Assembly: GCF_010093445.1 (NCBI RefSeq)
Contig: NZ_PDWW01000004.1
Location: 124,001 to 188,000, forward strand
DNA: 64,000 nt
Reading direction: 5' to 3'
DNA from: Pseudoxanthomonas japonensis
Lineage (GTDB): Bacteria; Pseudomonadota; Gammaproteobacteria; Xanthomonadales; Xanthomonadaceae
The position numbers and the translations under genes were made by a program. This document shows positions 37,006-45,982 of the stretch, piece by piece (the first letter of the stretch is position 1; the number at the start of each line of letters is the position of its first letter). Below the pieces are notes generated by a model, which saw only the letters and a program-made list of their open reading frames with translations, did not search any database and was not told the origin of the DNA.

Positions 37006-38811
37006 ATGAAGATGAGATTGCGTGAACGGCTCACGGCGGCAGCCGCAATGCTGGTCGTCGTGGCGGCATCGCCCGCTGCGATCGCGTGGACCCAGCCGGA
37101 CGCCCGCGAGCGTTTCGGCGTGCTGGTGGCGGAGAGCCAGAAGGCCGACGACGCGCTCAATCCCCTGCGCCTGGCCAAGCGTGGCCTGCCCCCGACCGGG
37201 GCCGTTTTCGTCGACCCCCAGGGCGAGGCCTTTGCCCGGCAGTTGGCGGCCAACAAGCGTGCCGAGCTATCGGGCCTGGCCGGCATAGACCGCGCCTCCC
37301 TGGCCGAGAAGGACCAGATTGCCTACGACGCGTTCCGCTACCAGGCCGAGCAGGCGCTCGGCGACATCGACAGCGGCATCCACGCGACCCGCAACCTGGT
37401 GCCGTTGAACGCCTCCTTCGGCTTGCACGTCGAGTTCCCGGACTACCTGTCGGGCGTCCGCTTCAAGACGGTGGAAGACTACGAACGGGGGCTGGCGCAG
37501 CTCAAGGGATTCGCCGACTTCATGGACAGCACGGTGGATCGCCTGGAGCAGGGGATGGCCCAGGGCTACCGCCAGCCCAAGGTCGTGGTGAACAACGTGC
37601 TGGGGCAGGTCGAGGCTTTCCTCAGTCTGCCGGTGGAGCAGAATCCCTTCTATTCGCCGGTCACGCATTTCCCCGACGCCATGGGGCCGGAAGATCGCGC
37701 ACGTCTGGAGGCCGCCTATCGCCGGACCATCGATGACCGCGCCACTCCAGCCTACGAGCGATGGCGCACGTTCCTGCGCGAACGCTATCTGCCGCGCGCC
37801 ACCGATGGCGCAGGCCTGTGGGCGATGAAGGACGGCGAGCGGGTCTATGCGTCCCTGCTGGCCAAACACACCACCACCACGATGAGCGCGCAGCAGATCC
37901 ACCAGCTCGGCGTCGCCGAAGTAGCCAGGATCCGCGCCGCGATGGAACAGGCGCGCCAGGCGACCGGCTTCGACGGCGACCTGCCGGCCTTCTTCGAACA
38001 CGTCCGCACCGGGCCCCAGTTCTACTATTCCAAACCGGAAGACCTCGTCGACCACTTCGAACGGATCGAAAAAAAGGTCTGGGAGCGGATGCCTGAACTG
38101 TTCTCGCGTCGTCCGCGTGCGGCATTCGAGCTGCGTCCGCTGCCGGCACTCGGGGACCAGAGGGGCACGGGCTATTACCGCGCCGGTCCGCCGGACGCGT
38201 CGGAGCCGGGTGTCCTGTACTTCAACATGGCCATGTTGAACACGCGTCCCATCCCGACCCTGGAGACGTTACAGCTGCACGAAGGCGTGCCGGGCCACCA
38301 CTACCAGATCTCGCTGGTCCAGGAGGACGAGCGCCTGCCGGAGCTGTTGCGTTTCGGGCAGGTCCCGGCCACCGCGTACACAGAGGGCTGGGGCCTGTAT
38401 GCCGAGTCGCTGGGCCAGGAACTGGGCATGTTCACCGACCCCTACCAATGGTTCGGCCATCTGGACATGGAAATGCTGCGCGCCGTGCGCCTGGTCGTCG
38501 ACACCGGTATCCATGCCTTGAAATGGGACCGTCAACGCGCGATCGACTACATGCTGGCCAACACCTCCATGGCCCCGCGCGACGTGGCGGTCGAGATCGA
38601 CCGCTACATCACCAATCCGGGCCAGGCCTGCGCCTACAAGGTAGGCGAGCTGAAGTTCCAGGAACTGCGGCGGCGTGCGACCCGGCGCCTGGGTCCGGAT
38701 TTCGACATCCGCCGTTTCCACGACCAGGTGCTGGACACCGGTGCCCTGCCGCTAGATGTGCTGGAAGCCAAGATCGACCGCTGGCTGATGTCGAGCGGGG
38801 CAGTGAAGTAG
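37006..38811 (+). CDS. Exported DUF885-family putative metallopeptidase (first of tandem pair)
   Basis: The 601-residue protein has a Sec signal peptide (RLTAAAAMLVVVAASPAAIA, cleavage near AIA-W). DUF885 proteins resemble M32-like zinc peptidases. The metal-binding signature is QLHEGVPGHHYQISL (HExxGHH variant, about residues 423-437), with TAYTEGWGLYAESLGQELG supplying a downstream Glu. The C-terminus NPGQACAYKVGELKFQELR is also typical. Substrate is unknown. A paralogue of nearly the same length follows 103 bp downstream, so the pair arose by tandem duplication. ATG at 37012 is an alternative start. Confidence 0.85.
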   Translation: MKMRLRERLTAAAAMLVVVAASPAAIAWTQPDARERFGVLVAESQKADDALNPLRLAKRGLPPTGAVFVDPQGEAFARQLAANKRAELSGLAGIDRASLAEKDQIAYDAFRYQAEQALGDIDSGIHATRNLVPLNASFGLHVEFPDYLSGVRFKTVEDYERGLAQLKGFADFMDSTVDRLEQGMAQGYRQPKVVVNNVLGQVEAFLSLPVEQNPFYSPVTHFPDAMGPEDRARLEAAYRRTIDDRATPAYERWRTFLRERYLPRATDGAGLWAMKDGERVYASLLAKHTTTTMSAQQIHQLGVAEVARIRAAMEQARQATGFDGDLPAFFEHVRTGPQFYYSKPEDLVDHFERIEKKVWERMPELFSRRPRAAFELRPLPALGDQRGTGYYRAGPPDASEPGVLYFNMAMLNTRPIPTLETLQLHEGVPGHHYQISLVQEDERLPELLRFGQVPATAYTEGWGLYAESLGQELGMFTDPYQWFGHLDMEMLRAVRLVVDTGIHALKWDRQRAIDYMLANTSMAPRDVAVEIDRYITNPGQACAYKVGELKFQELRRRATRRLGPDFDIRRFHDQVLDTGALPLDVLEAKIDRWLMSSGAVK

Positions 38812-38914
38812 GCCCTGAGCGTGTGTCCTGTTCGGAGATGCTGTCTGATCTCATTCTGCGTTTCGCCCTCTCGGCACGGGAGGCTCGTGACGCCTTGCTT
38901 TGGAGGTGCACCTG

Positions 38915-40708
38915 ATGCGTCGTCGTGAACTGCTGGTCGGCGCCGTGGCGCTCGGCATGACGTGGCCTCTGGCCGCGCGCATGGCCAGTTCGATTCCTGT
39001 CTCCGACACGACGGGGGATGCACCCGCCGAGGACGTCCGTCTGGCGGACCTGCTGCAACGCCACGCCCAAGCACTGCAGGCAGAGGAGGGTGGGCCGGAC
39101 CGTCTGGCCGATTATTCGCTGGCCGCACGCGCGCGTCACCGACAGGCGACGGCGCGGCGCCTGGATGAACTGAGGGGGATCGACCGTGCCGCACTTTCGG
39201 CCGCCGCTTCCCTGGACTACGACACGGCCCGCTTCGTCTACGAGACGATGGCAGACCAGTACGGACGCTACGGCTTCTCCGACCTCAACCTGCGACCCAG
39301 CCCCTATGTCGTCAGCCAGATGAACGGTGCCTACTTCTGGCTGCCAGACGGCATCGGCGGACGCTCGCCCATGAAGGACGCGGAAGATGCCGACCGCTAT
39401 CTGGACAGGCTGGGCCAGTTTGCCGTGGCCTTGGACCAGGAGACCGAACAGATCCGCCACGACGCGGGCCTGGGTGTCATCCCCCCTGACTTCATCCTGG
39501 CCAAGACCCTGAAGCAGCTCGCGACCTTGCGCGATGCTGCGCCGACCCGCAATGCACTGACGACGTCGGCGCTCGCGCGTGCACGCGATGGCGGTATTGC
39601 CGATCTGGACCGACGCGCCTCGGCGATCTTCGTCGAGCGTATCGTGCCTGCCCTGCAACGCCAGAGCGAGGCGCTCGCGGTCTTGCTGCCCCGCGCCGAC
39701 GATCGGGCGGGCATCTGGGCCAAGCCCGATGGTGAGGCCTACTACGCCTCGGCTCTGCATTCGAACACCACGGCCCGCCATGCACCGGGCGACTTGCATC
39801 AACTTGGCCTGGCCTGGGTGGCGGAACTGTCCGCCGAGATCGATCGGCTGCTGCGTGCACAGGGGCTGGCCCGCGGATCGGTGGGCGAGCGCATGGCCGC
39901 CCTGGATCGCGATCCGCGCTTCCTCAAGCCTGATACGGACGCGGGGCGCCAAGCGATCATCGACTACGCCAGCGCACACCTGGATCGGATCAAGGGCCTG
40001 CTGCCGCGTGGTTTCCACGTGATTCCGGACCGACCGGTCGAGGTGCAGCGTGTCTCGCCCGCGATCCAGGACGGCGCGCCGGGTGCCTTCTACAGCGCCA
40101 GCAGCGACCCCGCCCAGCCCTCGATCATCTACCTCAACCTGCGCTCGGTCGCGGAGAACGCTCTGTGGCGCATCCCGACCCTGCTGCACCATGAAGGGAT
40201 ACCCGGGCACCATTTCCAGGACAGTGTGCTGCGCGGGGCGGGTGGACTGTCCCTGTTCCGGCGAACGGTGCGTTTCTCGGCCTGGACCGAGGGTTGGGCC
40301 CTGTATGCCGAACAATTGGCGGATGAGGTCGGTGCCTATGAGAGTGATCCGGTCGGGCGTATCGGCTATCTGCAGGGCCAGCTGTTCCGTGCCTGCCGCG
40401 TCGTCGTCGACACAGGCATCCACCACGCGCGCTGGACCCGCCAACAGGCCATCGACTGGATGGTGGCCAACGCTGGCGAGCATCCCGACGCTGCCGAGCG
40501 CGAGATCGACCGCTATTGCGTTTACCCGGGGCAGGCGTGCAGTTTCATGGTGGGCAAGCAACAGATAGTGACTACGCGCGAGAAGACCCGACAGCGCCTG
40601 GGGACGCGGTTCGACGCACGCGCCTACAACGACTTCATCCTGGCTTCTGGCCCGCTTCCGATGGAAGTCCTCGATGGGGCAGCGGCGCTGATGGCTGGAG
40701 TCACCTGA
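38915..40708 (+). CDS. DUF885-family putative metallopeptidase, possible Tat substrate (second of tandem pair)
   Basis: The 597-residue protein shares length and landmarks with its upstream neighbour: LLHHEGIPGHHFQDSVLRGA (about residues 424-443), SAWTEGWALYAEQLADEVGA, YPGQACSFMVGKQQI. The N-terminus MRRRELLVGAVALGMTW carries paired arginines before a moderate hydrophobic stretch, which looks like a Tat-type signal, unlike the Sec-type signal of the first copy. The ATG is preceded by TGGAGG with 8-bp spacing; a TTG five codons upstream is less likely because it lies just before that site. Sequence identity to the first copy is modest, so the duplication is old. Confidence 0.83.
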   Translation: MRRRELLVGAVALGMTWPLAARMASSIPVSDTTGDAPAEDVRLADLLQRHAQALQAEEGGPDRLADYSLAARARHRQATARRLDELRGIDRAALSAAASLDYDTARFVYETMADQYGRYGFSDLNLRPSPYVVSQMNGAYFWLPDGIGGRSPMKDAEDADRYLDRLGQFAVALDQETEQIRHDAGLGVIPPDFILAKTLKQLATLRDAAPTRNALTTSALARARDGGIADLDRRASAIFVERIVPALQRQSEALAVLLPRADDRAGIWAKPDGEAYYASALHSNTTARHAPGDLHQLGLAWVAELSAEIDRLLRAQGLARGSVGERMAALDRDPRFLKPDTDAGRQAIIDYASAHLDRIKGLLPRGFHVIPDRPVEVQRVSPAIQDGAPGAFYSASSDPAQPSIIYLNLRSVAENALWRIPTLLHHEGIPGHHFQDSVLRGAGGLSLFRRTVRFSAWTEGWALYAEQLADEVGAYESDPVGRIGYLQGQLFRACRVVVDTGIHHARWTRQQAIDWMVANAGEHPDAAEREIDRYCVYPGQACSFMVGKQQIVTTREKTRQRLGTRFDARAYNDFILASGPLPMEVLDGAAALMAGVT

Positions 40709-40807
40709 GCGCCGCGACATGAAAGCGGGTGAATGAGATCGCTGAGCCTGCAAGGGTGGTGGCAGATCATCGGCCAGGTGAATCGTGTGGCGGTGAGCCG
40801 CGCATGC

Positions 40808-40813
40808 GACAAT
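40808..40813 (+). promoter_or_regulatory. Possible rnpB -10 element (GACAAT)
   Basis: GACAAT ends 6 bp before the first paired base of the RNase P RNA at 40820, the right spacing for a start site there. No good -35 is seen. Confidence 0.45.
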
Positions 40814-40819
40814 GCCCGC

Positions 40820-41171
40820 GGCGGAGCCGGCCAGACAGTCGCGTCATTGGAAACAATGCCGAGGAAAGTCCGGGCTCCACAGGGCACGGTGCCAGGTAAC
40901 GCCTGGGCGGCGCGAGCCGACGGAAAGTGCAACAGAAAGATACCGCCTAAGACTGCTTCGGCAGGACGGCAAGGGTGAAATGGTGCGGTAAGAGCGCACC
41001 GCGAGTCCGGCAACGGACCGGCACGGCAAACCCCACCGGGAGCAAGACCAAATAGGGAGGCTATGCTGCAGCCCGCAGTGTCTCCGGGTAGGTTGCTTGA
41101 GCGTAACGGTGACGTTGCGCCTAGAGGAATGACTGTCCACGACAGAACCCGGCTTACCGGCCGGCTCCGCC
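40820..41171 (+). ncRNA. rnpB: RNase P RNA, bacterial class A
   Basis: The catalytic RNA that matures tRNA 5' ends. The outer stem P1 is GGCGGAGCCGGCC (40820-40832) with GGCCGGCTCCGCC (41159-41171), a perfect 13-bp match. Universally conserved segments are present in order: CCAGACAGTCGC, GAGGAAAGTCCGGGCTCC, GGGTGAAATGGTGCGGTAAG, GAGCGCACCGCG, ACCGGCACGGCAAACCCCAC, GAGCAAGACCAAATAGG and CTAGAGGAATGACTGTCCAC followed by GACAGAACCCGGCTTA. Length of 352 nt is normal. Reading frames that cross this region are not genes. Confidence 0.97.
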
Positions 41172-41299
41172 GCTTTCCAAAGCGCCATCGGCGCTTTGGA
41201 AAGCCCCAAGGTTTGCGGCGCAAACCTTGGGCCCCAGGCCGTTGGCCTCCATACCCCCGCTCGCGCTTCGCGCTCGCCGCCCCCTGACTCAGGGGGCGG
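41172..41299. repeat. Cluster of perfect hairpins downstream of rnpB
   Basis: Immediately after the RNase P RNA come a 15-bp stem with 3-nt loop (41172-41204, GCTTTCCAAAGCGCC), a 12-bp stem with 3-nt loop (41205-41231, CCCAAGGTTTGC), a 5-bp stem AGGCC-GTT-GGCCT (41236-41248) and CCGCCCCCTGA with its complement around one base (41277-41299). None ends in a T-tract. The first may serve as the rnpB 3' end, but the run looks like a composite palindromic repeat rather than a simple terminator. Confidence 0.75.
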
Positions 41300-41326
41300 G
41301 TAAAGCAGCGCAGGGACACGTCTCTT

Positions 41327-41348
41327 GTGGGAGCGACGTGAGTCGCGA
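41327..41348. repeat. Single REP-like element (family 1, copy D)
   Basis: One arm, with the GTGG head and GAGCGACGTGAGTCGCGA, lies 28 bp before the 3' end of the minus-strand NRDE gene. No inverted partner is found nearby, unlike the other three copies. Confidence 0.75.
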
Positions 41349-41376
41349 TCGCGGCGTTTCAGCTGTCGGGCGCTCG

Positions 41377-42147
41377 TTACGCACCAGCCCCGATCCTCAG
41401 CGTCGTCTCCCCCTCAAACACCCCCTCCGGCCCGAATCTGCGCTCGCTGATCCAGCCGTGGCCGGCATGGTCGACGGCGATCAGGGTGCTGGCGCGGGTG
41501 CCATAGCGCTCGCCGCGGATGAAGGCGGGGGACAGCATGCGCTCGAGGTCGATGCCGACGCCCGTGTCGGGCAGGTGCTCATCCGGCGCAGGGGTCTCGT
41601 CCGTCAGCGCGGCCCACAACGGCCCCACATCGTCCCTCTCCGATGCCACCCAGCCGGCCAGCCGTTCCTTCAACGCCATCGTCTTCGGCCAGGGCTCGTC
41701 GAGGTCGCCGTTGGACAGGGCATGCACTCCGGGCGCGAGCGTGATCCGGCGCGGCGTCGGGTAGTTGCTGAGGTATTCGCAGTCCGTCTCGTCGGCCAGC
41801 AGCAGGTTGAAGGGGGCGAACACTTCCGCGGCCACCAGCAGTCCGGTCGCCCGGTGGTCCACGCTGTCCGGTGATTGCAGGAACCCCGCCGGCAACTGGC
41901 CGCGGGAGGGAGCGCCCGGCACCTGGATGGCCGGGTCGCGCACGTTGGTCACCACCGCCACCCGGCCACCGGCCTCGACGCCTGCCCAGGTGCCACCCGA
42001 TTGCAGATCCTGCCCCGCCATCAGGTGCGGCGACATCGCCCAGTGGGCGAGCGGGGCGGTGGGGCGGGCATGGAACTCGTCGCGGTTGCCGGCCAATAGC
42101 AGGCGCCAGCGCGGGTGGACCTTCCAGGCGAGGGCAACGAGGCACAT
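41377..42147 (-). CDS. NRDE-family protein (TANGO2-like)
   Basis: The 256-residue protein starts MCLVALAWKVHPRWRLLLAG and contains the naming motif NRDE within AGNRDEFHARPTAPL, then GGTWAGVEAGGRVAVVTNVRD. The Cys directly after the initiator Met and the NRDE motif recall Ntn-hydrolase folds, and the family is related to eukaryotic TANGO2, but biochemical function is unsettled. The start is ATG at 42147; an upstream frame adds 22 residues and displaces the conserved Cys from the N-terminus. It is divergent from mraZ with 319 bp between start codons. Confidence 0.88.
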   Translation of the reverse strand: MCLVALAWKVHPRWRLLLAGNRDEFHARPTAPLAHWAMSPHLMAGQDLQSGGTWAGVEAGGRVAVVTNVRDPAIQVPGAPSRGQLPAGFLQSPDSVDHRATGLLVAAEVFAPFNLLLADETDCEYLSNYPTPRRITLAPGVHALSNGDLDEPWPKTMALKERLAGWVASERDDVGPLWAALTDETPAPDEHLPDTGVGIDLERMLSPAFIRGERYGTRASTLIAVDHAGHGWISERRFGPEGVFEGETTLRIGAGA

Positions 42148-42277
42148 GGGCCGATTCTGGCCCCCCGGTTTGCGCAGTTCCACTCCTGCCGGCGGGTCAG
42201 CATCGGCCTTCATGTGAAACGACGGTCACCTCACTGAATCGTTCCTCAATCTCAAAATTTGAGACGAAACAGCAACT

Positions 42278-42286
42278 TGTGGATAA
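42278..42286 (-). promoter_or_regulatory. Perfect DnaA box upstream of mraZ
   Basis: The minus strand reads TTATCCACA, the consensus high-affinity DnaA box. It lies about 70 bp before the -35 of the mraZ promoter, in the A+T-rich part of the 319-bp gap between the NRDE gene and mraZ. A chance match is possible, but such a box is rare in DNA this GC-rich. Confidence 0.6.
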
Positions 42287-42356
42287 GGCTTGAACAAGTC
42301 TCTGAAGTTTGTTGCAAGCCATTGATCCGCCAAGTGATTTCAGGTCGTTCTTCCTG

Positions 42357-42384
42357 TTGACAACCCTGTGCGCGCTGCTAAGGT
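42357..42384 (+). promoter_or_regulatory. mraZ (dcw cluster) promoter
   Basis: TTGACA (42357-42362), a 16-bp spacer and TAAGGT (42379-42384) with an extended TG two bases earlier (42376-42377). The start site would be near 42391, 76 bp before the mraZ start codon. This is the best sigma-70 promoter in the window and probably drives the whole mraZ-ftsA run. Confidence 0.7.
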
Positions 42385-42426
42385 GGGCAACAGAGGGAAA
42401 ACCGGGTTTTCAGTGGTTTTTCGTGG
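42384..42426 (+). promoter_or_regulatory. Tandem GGG repeats, likely MraZ operator
   Basis: TGGG, AGGG and CGGG occur at 42384, 42394 and 42403, followed by TGG at 42414 and 42424, a spacing of 9 to 10 bp that repeats once per helical turn. MraZ of E. coli binds short TGGGN repeats spaced by 5 bp in front of its own gene. The repeats here overlap the -10 and start site, as expected for autorepression. Confidence 0.6.
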
Positions 42427-42466
42427 TTCAATTGATCGCTAATGAGTGTCGGGAAGGGCAGGGGCT

Positions 42467-42913
42467 GTGTTTCAGGGTGAGACCGCCATCACAGTGGACG
42501 ACAAGGGACGGCTCGCGGTGCCCACCGCGTACCGCGACCTCGTCGCGCGCGAGTGCGGCAACCGCCTGGTGATCACCTACAACCCCTTCGAAGGCGGCAG
42601 CCTGTACCTGTACCCCGAGAAGGTCTGGCAGCGCGTCCGCGACGACGTCAGCAAGCTGCCCAGCACCCAGAAGGCGCACCGCAGCCTGCAGCTGAAGCTG
42701 ATCGGTGCTGCCTCGCCGGTCGAACTGGACGGCAACGGCCGCATCAGCATTCCGGCCAGCCATCGCAGCGCGGTCGGCATCGAGAAGAAGGCCGTGCTGC
42801 TCGGCATGGGCGAGAAGTTCGAACTCTGGAGCGAACAGGCGCACCACGCGCAGATCCGTCAGACCCTCACTGACGATGATCTGAGCGCACACATGCTCGA
42901 GCTGCGCTTGTGA
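42467..42913 (+). CDS. mraZ: Transcriptional regulator MraZ
   Basis: MraZ is an AbrB-like DNA-binding protein that represses the dcw cluster. The 148-residue protein starts [20 protein letters not shown] and has two SpoVT/AbrB-like halves, the second containing [20 protein letters not shown]. The start is the GTG giving the conserved FQGETAI; a GTG seven codons upstream is possible. The stop overlaps the rsmH GTG by 4 bp. A promoter and repeat array upstream fit autoregulation. Confidence 0.95.
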   Translation: MFQGETAITVDDKGRLAVPTAYRDLVARECGNRLVITYNPFEGGSLYLYPEKVWQRVRDDVSKLPSTQKAHRSLQLKLIGAASPVELDGNGRISIPASHRSAVGIEKKAVLLGMGEKFELWSEQAHHAQIRQTLTDDDLSAHMLELRL

Positions 42914-43878
42914 CCCGGGGTGACGGCAAGCGGCAGTCCGCGCCGGCCGGTCACCTCCCAGCGCTGCACTTGCCGGTGTTGTACACGCAGGTCATGGAAG
43001 GGCTGCAGGTGAAAGAGGACGGTACCTATCTGGACGGCACCTTCGGGCGTGGAGGCCACGCGCGCGGCGTGCTGCAACACCTCGGCCCGGGAGGCCGGCT
43101 GCTGGTGATGGACAAGGATCCCGACGCGATCGCACATGCCGAACAGATGTTCGCGGGCGATGCGCGCGTGTCGATCTTCCGCGGCAGCTTCGCCTCGCTC
43201 GCGCAGTGGAACGAAACCGCCGCCGGCCTCGACGGCGTGCTGCTCGACCTGGGCGTGTCGTCGCCGCAGCTGGACGTGGCCGAGCGTGGCTTCAGCTTCG
43301 GCAAGGACGGTCCGCTCGACATGCGCATGGATCCAGACTCCGGCGAGAGCGCGGCCGACTGGATCAATCGCGCCGACGAGCGCGACATCGCCGACGTCCT
43401 GTGGACCTACGGCGAAGAAAAGCAGAGCCGCCGCATCGCGCGCGCCATCGTCGCCCGCCGCGCCACCCAGCCGTTCACCCGCACCGCCGACCTGGCCGCC
43501 GTGATCGCCTCGGTGATGCCGCGCGGCGAGAAGATCCATCCGGCCACGCGCAGCTTCCAGGCCATCCGCATCCATATCAACCGCGAACTGGCGGACCTGG
43601 AAGCCGGGCTGGACGCGGCGCTGTCGCGGCTCAAGGTCGGCGGCCGGCTGGCGGTGATCAGCTTCCACTCGCTGGAAGACCGCATCGTCAAGCAATTCAT
43701 CAACCGGCACGCCAAGGCGCCGCCGGCCAACCGCCGCCTGCCCGTGGCGATCGACTTCACCCCGACCCTGCGCGCCATCGGCAGCGGGCAGAAGGGCGAA
43801 GCCGACGAGGTGTCCTCCAACCCGCGCGCCCGCAGCGCCGTGCTGCGGGTGGCCGAGAAGCTGGAGGTGGCCGCATGA
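42910..43878 (+). CDS. rsmH: 16S rRNA (cytosine1402-N4)-methyltransferase
   Basis: RsmH (MraW) adds the N4 methyl group to C1402 of 16S rRNA, complementing RsmI. The 322-residue protein has [13 protein letters not shown], the SAM motif [56 protein letters not shown] and [16 protein letters not shown]. Start is GTG overlapping the mraZ stop by 4 bp. The first 16 residues are variable in the family. Confidence 0.96.
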   Translation: MTRGDGKRQSAPAGHLPALHLPVLYTQVMEGLQVKEDGTYLDGTFGRGGHARGVLQHLGPGGRLLVMDKDPDAIAHAEQMFAGDARVSIFRGSFASLAQWNETAAGLDGVLLDLGVSSPQLDVAERGFSFGKDGPLDMRMDPDSGESAADWINRADERDIADVLWTYGEEKQSRRIARAIVARRATQPFTRTADLAAVIASVMPRGEKIHPATRSFQAIRIHINRELADLEAGLDAALSRLKVGGRLAVISFHSLEDRIVKQFINRHAKAPPANRRLPVAIDFTPTLRAIGSGQKGEADEVSSNPRARSAVLRVAEKLEVAA

Positions 43879-44138
43879 GCCGCTTCCTGATCCTCGTGCT
43901 GGTGCTGGCCAACATCGCCTCGGCGATCGGCGTGGTCTATGCGCGCCACCGCCACCGCGTGCTGTTCGACGAAGTGACGCGCCTCGAGCGCGCACGCGAC
44001 GAACTGAACGTCGAGTTCGGCCGTCTGCAGCTCGAACAGGCCACGGTCGCCGAAGCCACCCGCATCGACCAGGTCGCGCGCGTGCGCCTGGGCATGAAGT
44101 TTCCGGAAGCGACCGACATCGTGGTGATCCGCCCATGA
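43875..44138 (+). CDS. ftsL: Cell division protein FtsL
   Basis: FtsL is a bitopic divisome protein that works with FtsB and FtsQ to activate FtsWI. The 87-residue protein has a short N-terminus, one membrane helix ([20 protein letters not shown]) and a periplasmic coiled coil with [20 protein letters not shown], ending in [18 protein letters not shown]. Compared with E. coli (121 residues) the cytoplasmic tail is almost absent. Both ends overlap neighbours by 4 bp. Confidence 0.92.
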   Translation: MSRFLILVLVLANIASAIGVVYARHRHRVLFDEVTRLERARDELNVEFGRLQLEQATVAEATRIDQVARVRLGMKFPEATDIVVIRP

Positions 44139-45982
44139 ATGCCGCGCCCGCCAAGAACCGCAACCGCGCGCGCTTCAACCTGCGCGGCCGCCTGGCGCTG
44201 GTGCTCGGTGCGATGGGCCTGTGCTCGGTCAGCCTGGTCGGGCGCGCGGCGTACGTGCAGCTGATCAACCACGATTTCTACCAGCGCCAGGGCGATGCAC
44301 GCTTCCTGCGCGAGATCCCCATCCCGACCTCGCGCGGCATGATCACCGACCGCAACGGCGAGCCGGTGGCGGTGTCGTCGCCGGTGGAATCGGTGTGGGG
44401 CAATCCGCAGGAACTGCTGAAGACGCCCGACCGCCTGCCGGAACTGGCGCAGGCGCTGGGCGTGCCGCTCGATCACCTGAACAACCGCCTGTCGCAGAAG
44501 GCCGACAAGGAATTCCTGTACCTCAAGCGCCGGATCAATCCGGACGAGGCGCAGAAGATCCTCGCGCACAAGATTCCCGGCGTGTTCTCGCAGCGCGAGT
44601 TCCGTCGCTTCTACCCGCAGGGGCCGGCGATGGCCCACGTGCTGGGCTTCACCAATATCGACGACCGCGGGCAGGAAGGGCTGGAACTGGCGTTCGACGA
44701 ATGGCTCAGCGGGACGCCGGGCGCGCAGAAGGTGATCCGCGACAACCGTGGCCGCATCGTCGAGAACGTGGACCTGATCCGCTCCGCGCAGCCGGGCAAG
44801 GACCTGACGCTCAGCATCGACCGCCGCATCCAGTACCTGGCGCACCGCGAGCTGCGCAATGCATTGCTCGCGCACCAGGCCAGCAGCGGCTCCATCGTCA
44901 TCATGGACGTGGCCACCGGCGAAGTGCTGGCGATGGCCAACCTGCCGACCTACAACCCCAACGCGATCGACCGGGTGAAGCCGGATGCGCGCCGCAACCG
45001 CGCGCTGACCGACATGATCGAGCCGGGCTCGACCATGAAGCCGCTGACCGTGTCCACGGCATTGAAGGCCGGCGTGGTCGCCCCGTCGACGCTGATCAAT
45101 ACCAATCCGGGCTACCTGGCGTTGAACAGCCGCTACACGATCCGCGACGTGCCGCGGAACAACGGCGTGCTGACGGTCACCGGCGTGATCACCAAGAGCT
45201 CGAACATCGGCTCGATCAAGATCGCCGAGAAGCTGCCGAACGCCTATTTCTACGAAAGCATCCACAGCTTCGGCTACGGCCAGAAGCCGGGCAGCGGCTT
45301 CCCGGGCGAGTCCGCCGGCATGCTGGCGCCGCCGGACCGCTGGAACGGCCTGCAGAAGGCGACGATGTCGTACGGCTACGGCCTGGCGGTCACACCGCTG
45401 CAGATCGCGCGTGCGTACTCGGCGCTGGGCAACGGCGGCAAGCTGGTGACGCCGACGTTCGTGAAGGGCCAGCGCGGCGAAGCGCCGCAGGTGCTGGACC
45501 CGGCCATCGCGCACGAAGTCGTCGGCATGATGGAAACCGTGGTGACGCAGGGCGGCGCCAAGCGCGCCGGCGTGCTCGGTTACCGTGTGGCCGGCAAAAC
45601 CGGTACCGCACGCATCGCCTCGGGCGGCGGCTACGCGAAGGGCCGCTACGCGTCGTTCTTCGCCGGCCTGGTGCCGGCCAGCAACCCCCGTTTCGCCGCC
45701 GTCGTGGTGATCAACGATTCGCAGGAAGGCGGCTACTACGGCGGTCTGGTCGCGGCCCCCGTGTTCCATGACGTGATGGACGGGACGTTGCGCCTGATGG
45801 ACGTGCCGCCGGACGATATCGAGTCCTGGCTCGCCGCACAGGCCAAGAACACGCACAAGCCCGGGGCGGCAGCGCCGGCTGCCGCGCCGACCCCCATCGC
45901 CGATGACGTCATCGACACGACGGACCCGTCCGCGTTCGATGCGCCGCAGGCCGCCTTGCCGGCGACGGGGGCGACGCGATGA
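44135..45982 (+). CDS. ftsI: Peptidoglycan transpeptidase FtsI (PBP3)
   Basis: FtsI crosslinks septal peptidoglycan as partner of the FtsW glycosyltransferase. The 615-residue protein has an N-terminal anchor (about residues 20-42), a pedestal domain ([20 protein letters not shown]) and a transpeptidase domain with the three penicillin-binding motifs: Ser299 in [11 protein letters not shown] in KSSNIG and Lys488 in [10 protein letters not shown]. The last 40 residues are Ala/Pro-rich and variable. Overlaps of 4 bp join it to ftsL and murE. Confidence 0.96.
   Translation: MNAAPAKNRNRARFNLRGRLALVLGAMGLCSVSLVGRAAYVQLINHDFYQRQGDARFLREIPIPTSRGMITDRNGEPVAVSSPVESVWGNPQELLKTPDRLPELAQALGVPLDHLNNRLSQKADKEFLYLKRRINPDEAQKILAHKIPGVFSQREFRRFYPQGPAMAHVLGFTNIDDRGQEGLELAFDEWLSGTPGAQKVIRDNRGRIVENVDLIRSAQPGKDLTLSIDRRIQYLAHRELRNALLAHQASSGSIVIMDVATGEVLAMANLPTYNPNAIDRVKPDARRNRALTDMIEPGSTMKPLTVSTALKAGVVAPSTLINTNPGYLALNSRYTIRDVPRNNGVLTVTGVITKSSNIGSIKIAEKLPNAYFYESIHSFGYGQKPGSGFPGESAGMLAPPDRWNGLQKATMSYGYGLAVTPLQIARAYSALGNGGKLVTPTFVKGQRGEAPQVLDPAIAHEVVGMMETVVTQGGAKRAGVLGYRVAGKTGTARIASGGGYAKGRYASFFAGLVPASNPRFAAVVVINDSQEGGYYGGLVAAPVFHDVMDGTLRLMDVPPDDIESWLAAQAKNTHKPGAAAPAAAPTPIADDVIDTTDPSAFDAPQAALPATGATR

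Noticed and set aside
40624-41319. A 231-codon minus-strand open frame across rnpB
   Set aside because: The region is RNase P RNA plus palindromic hairpins, so the frame is incidental.
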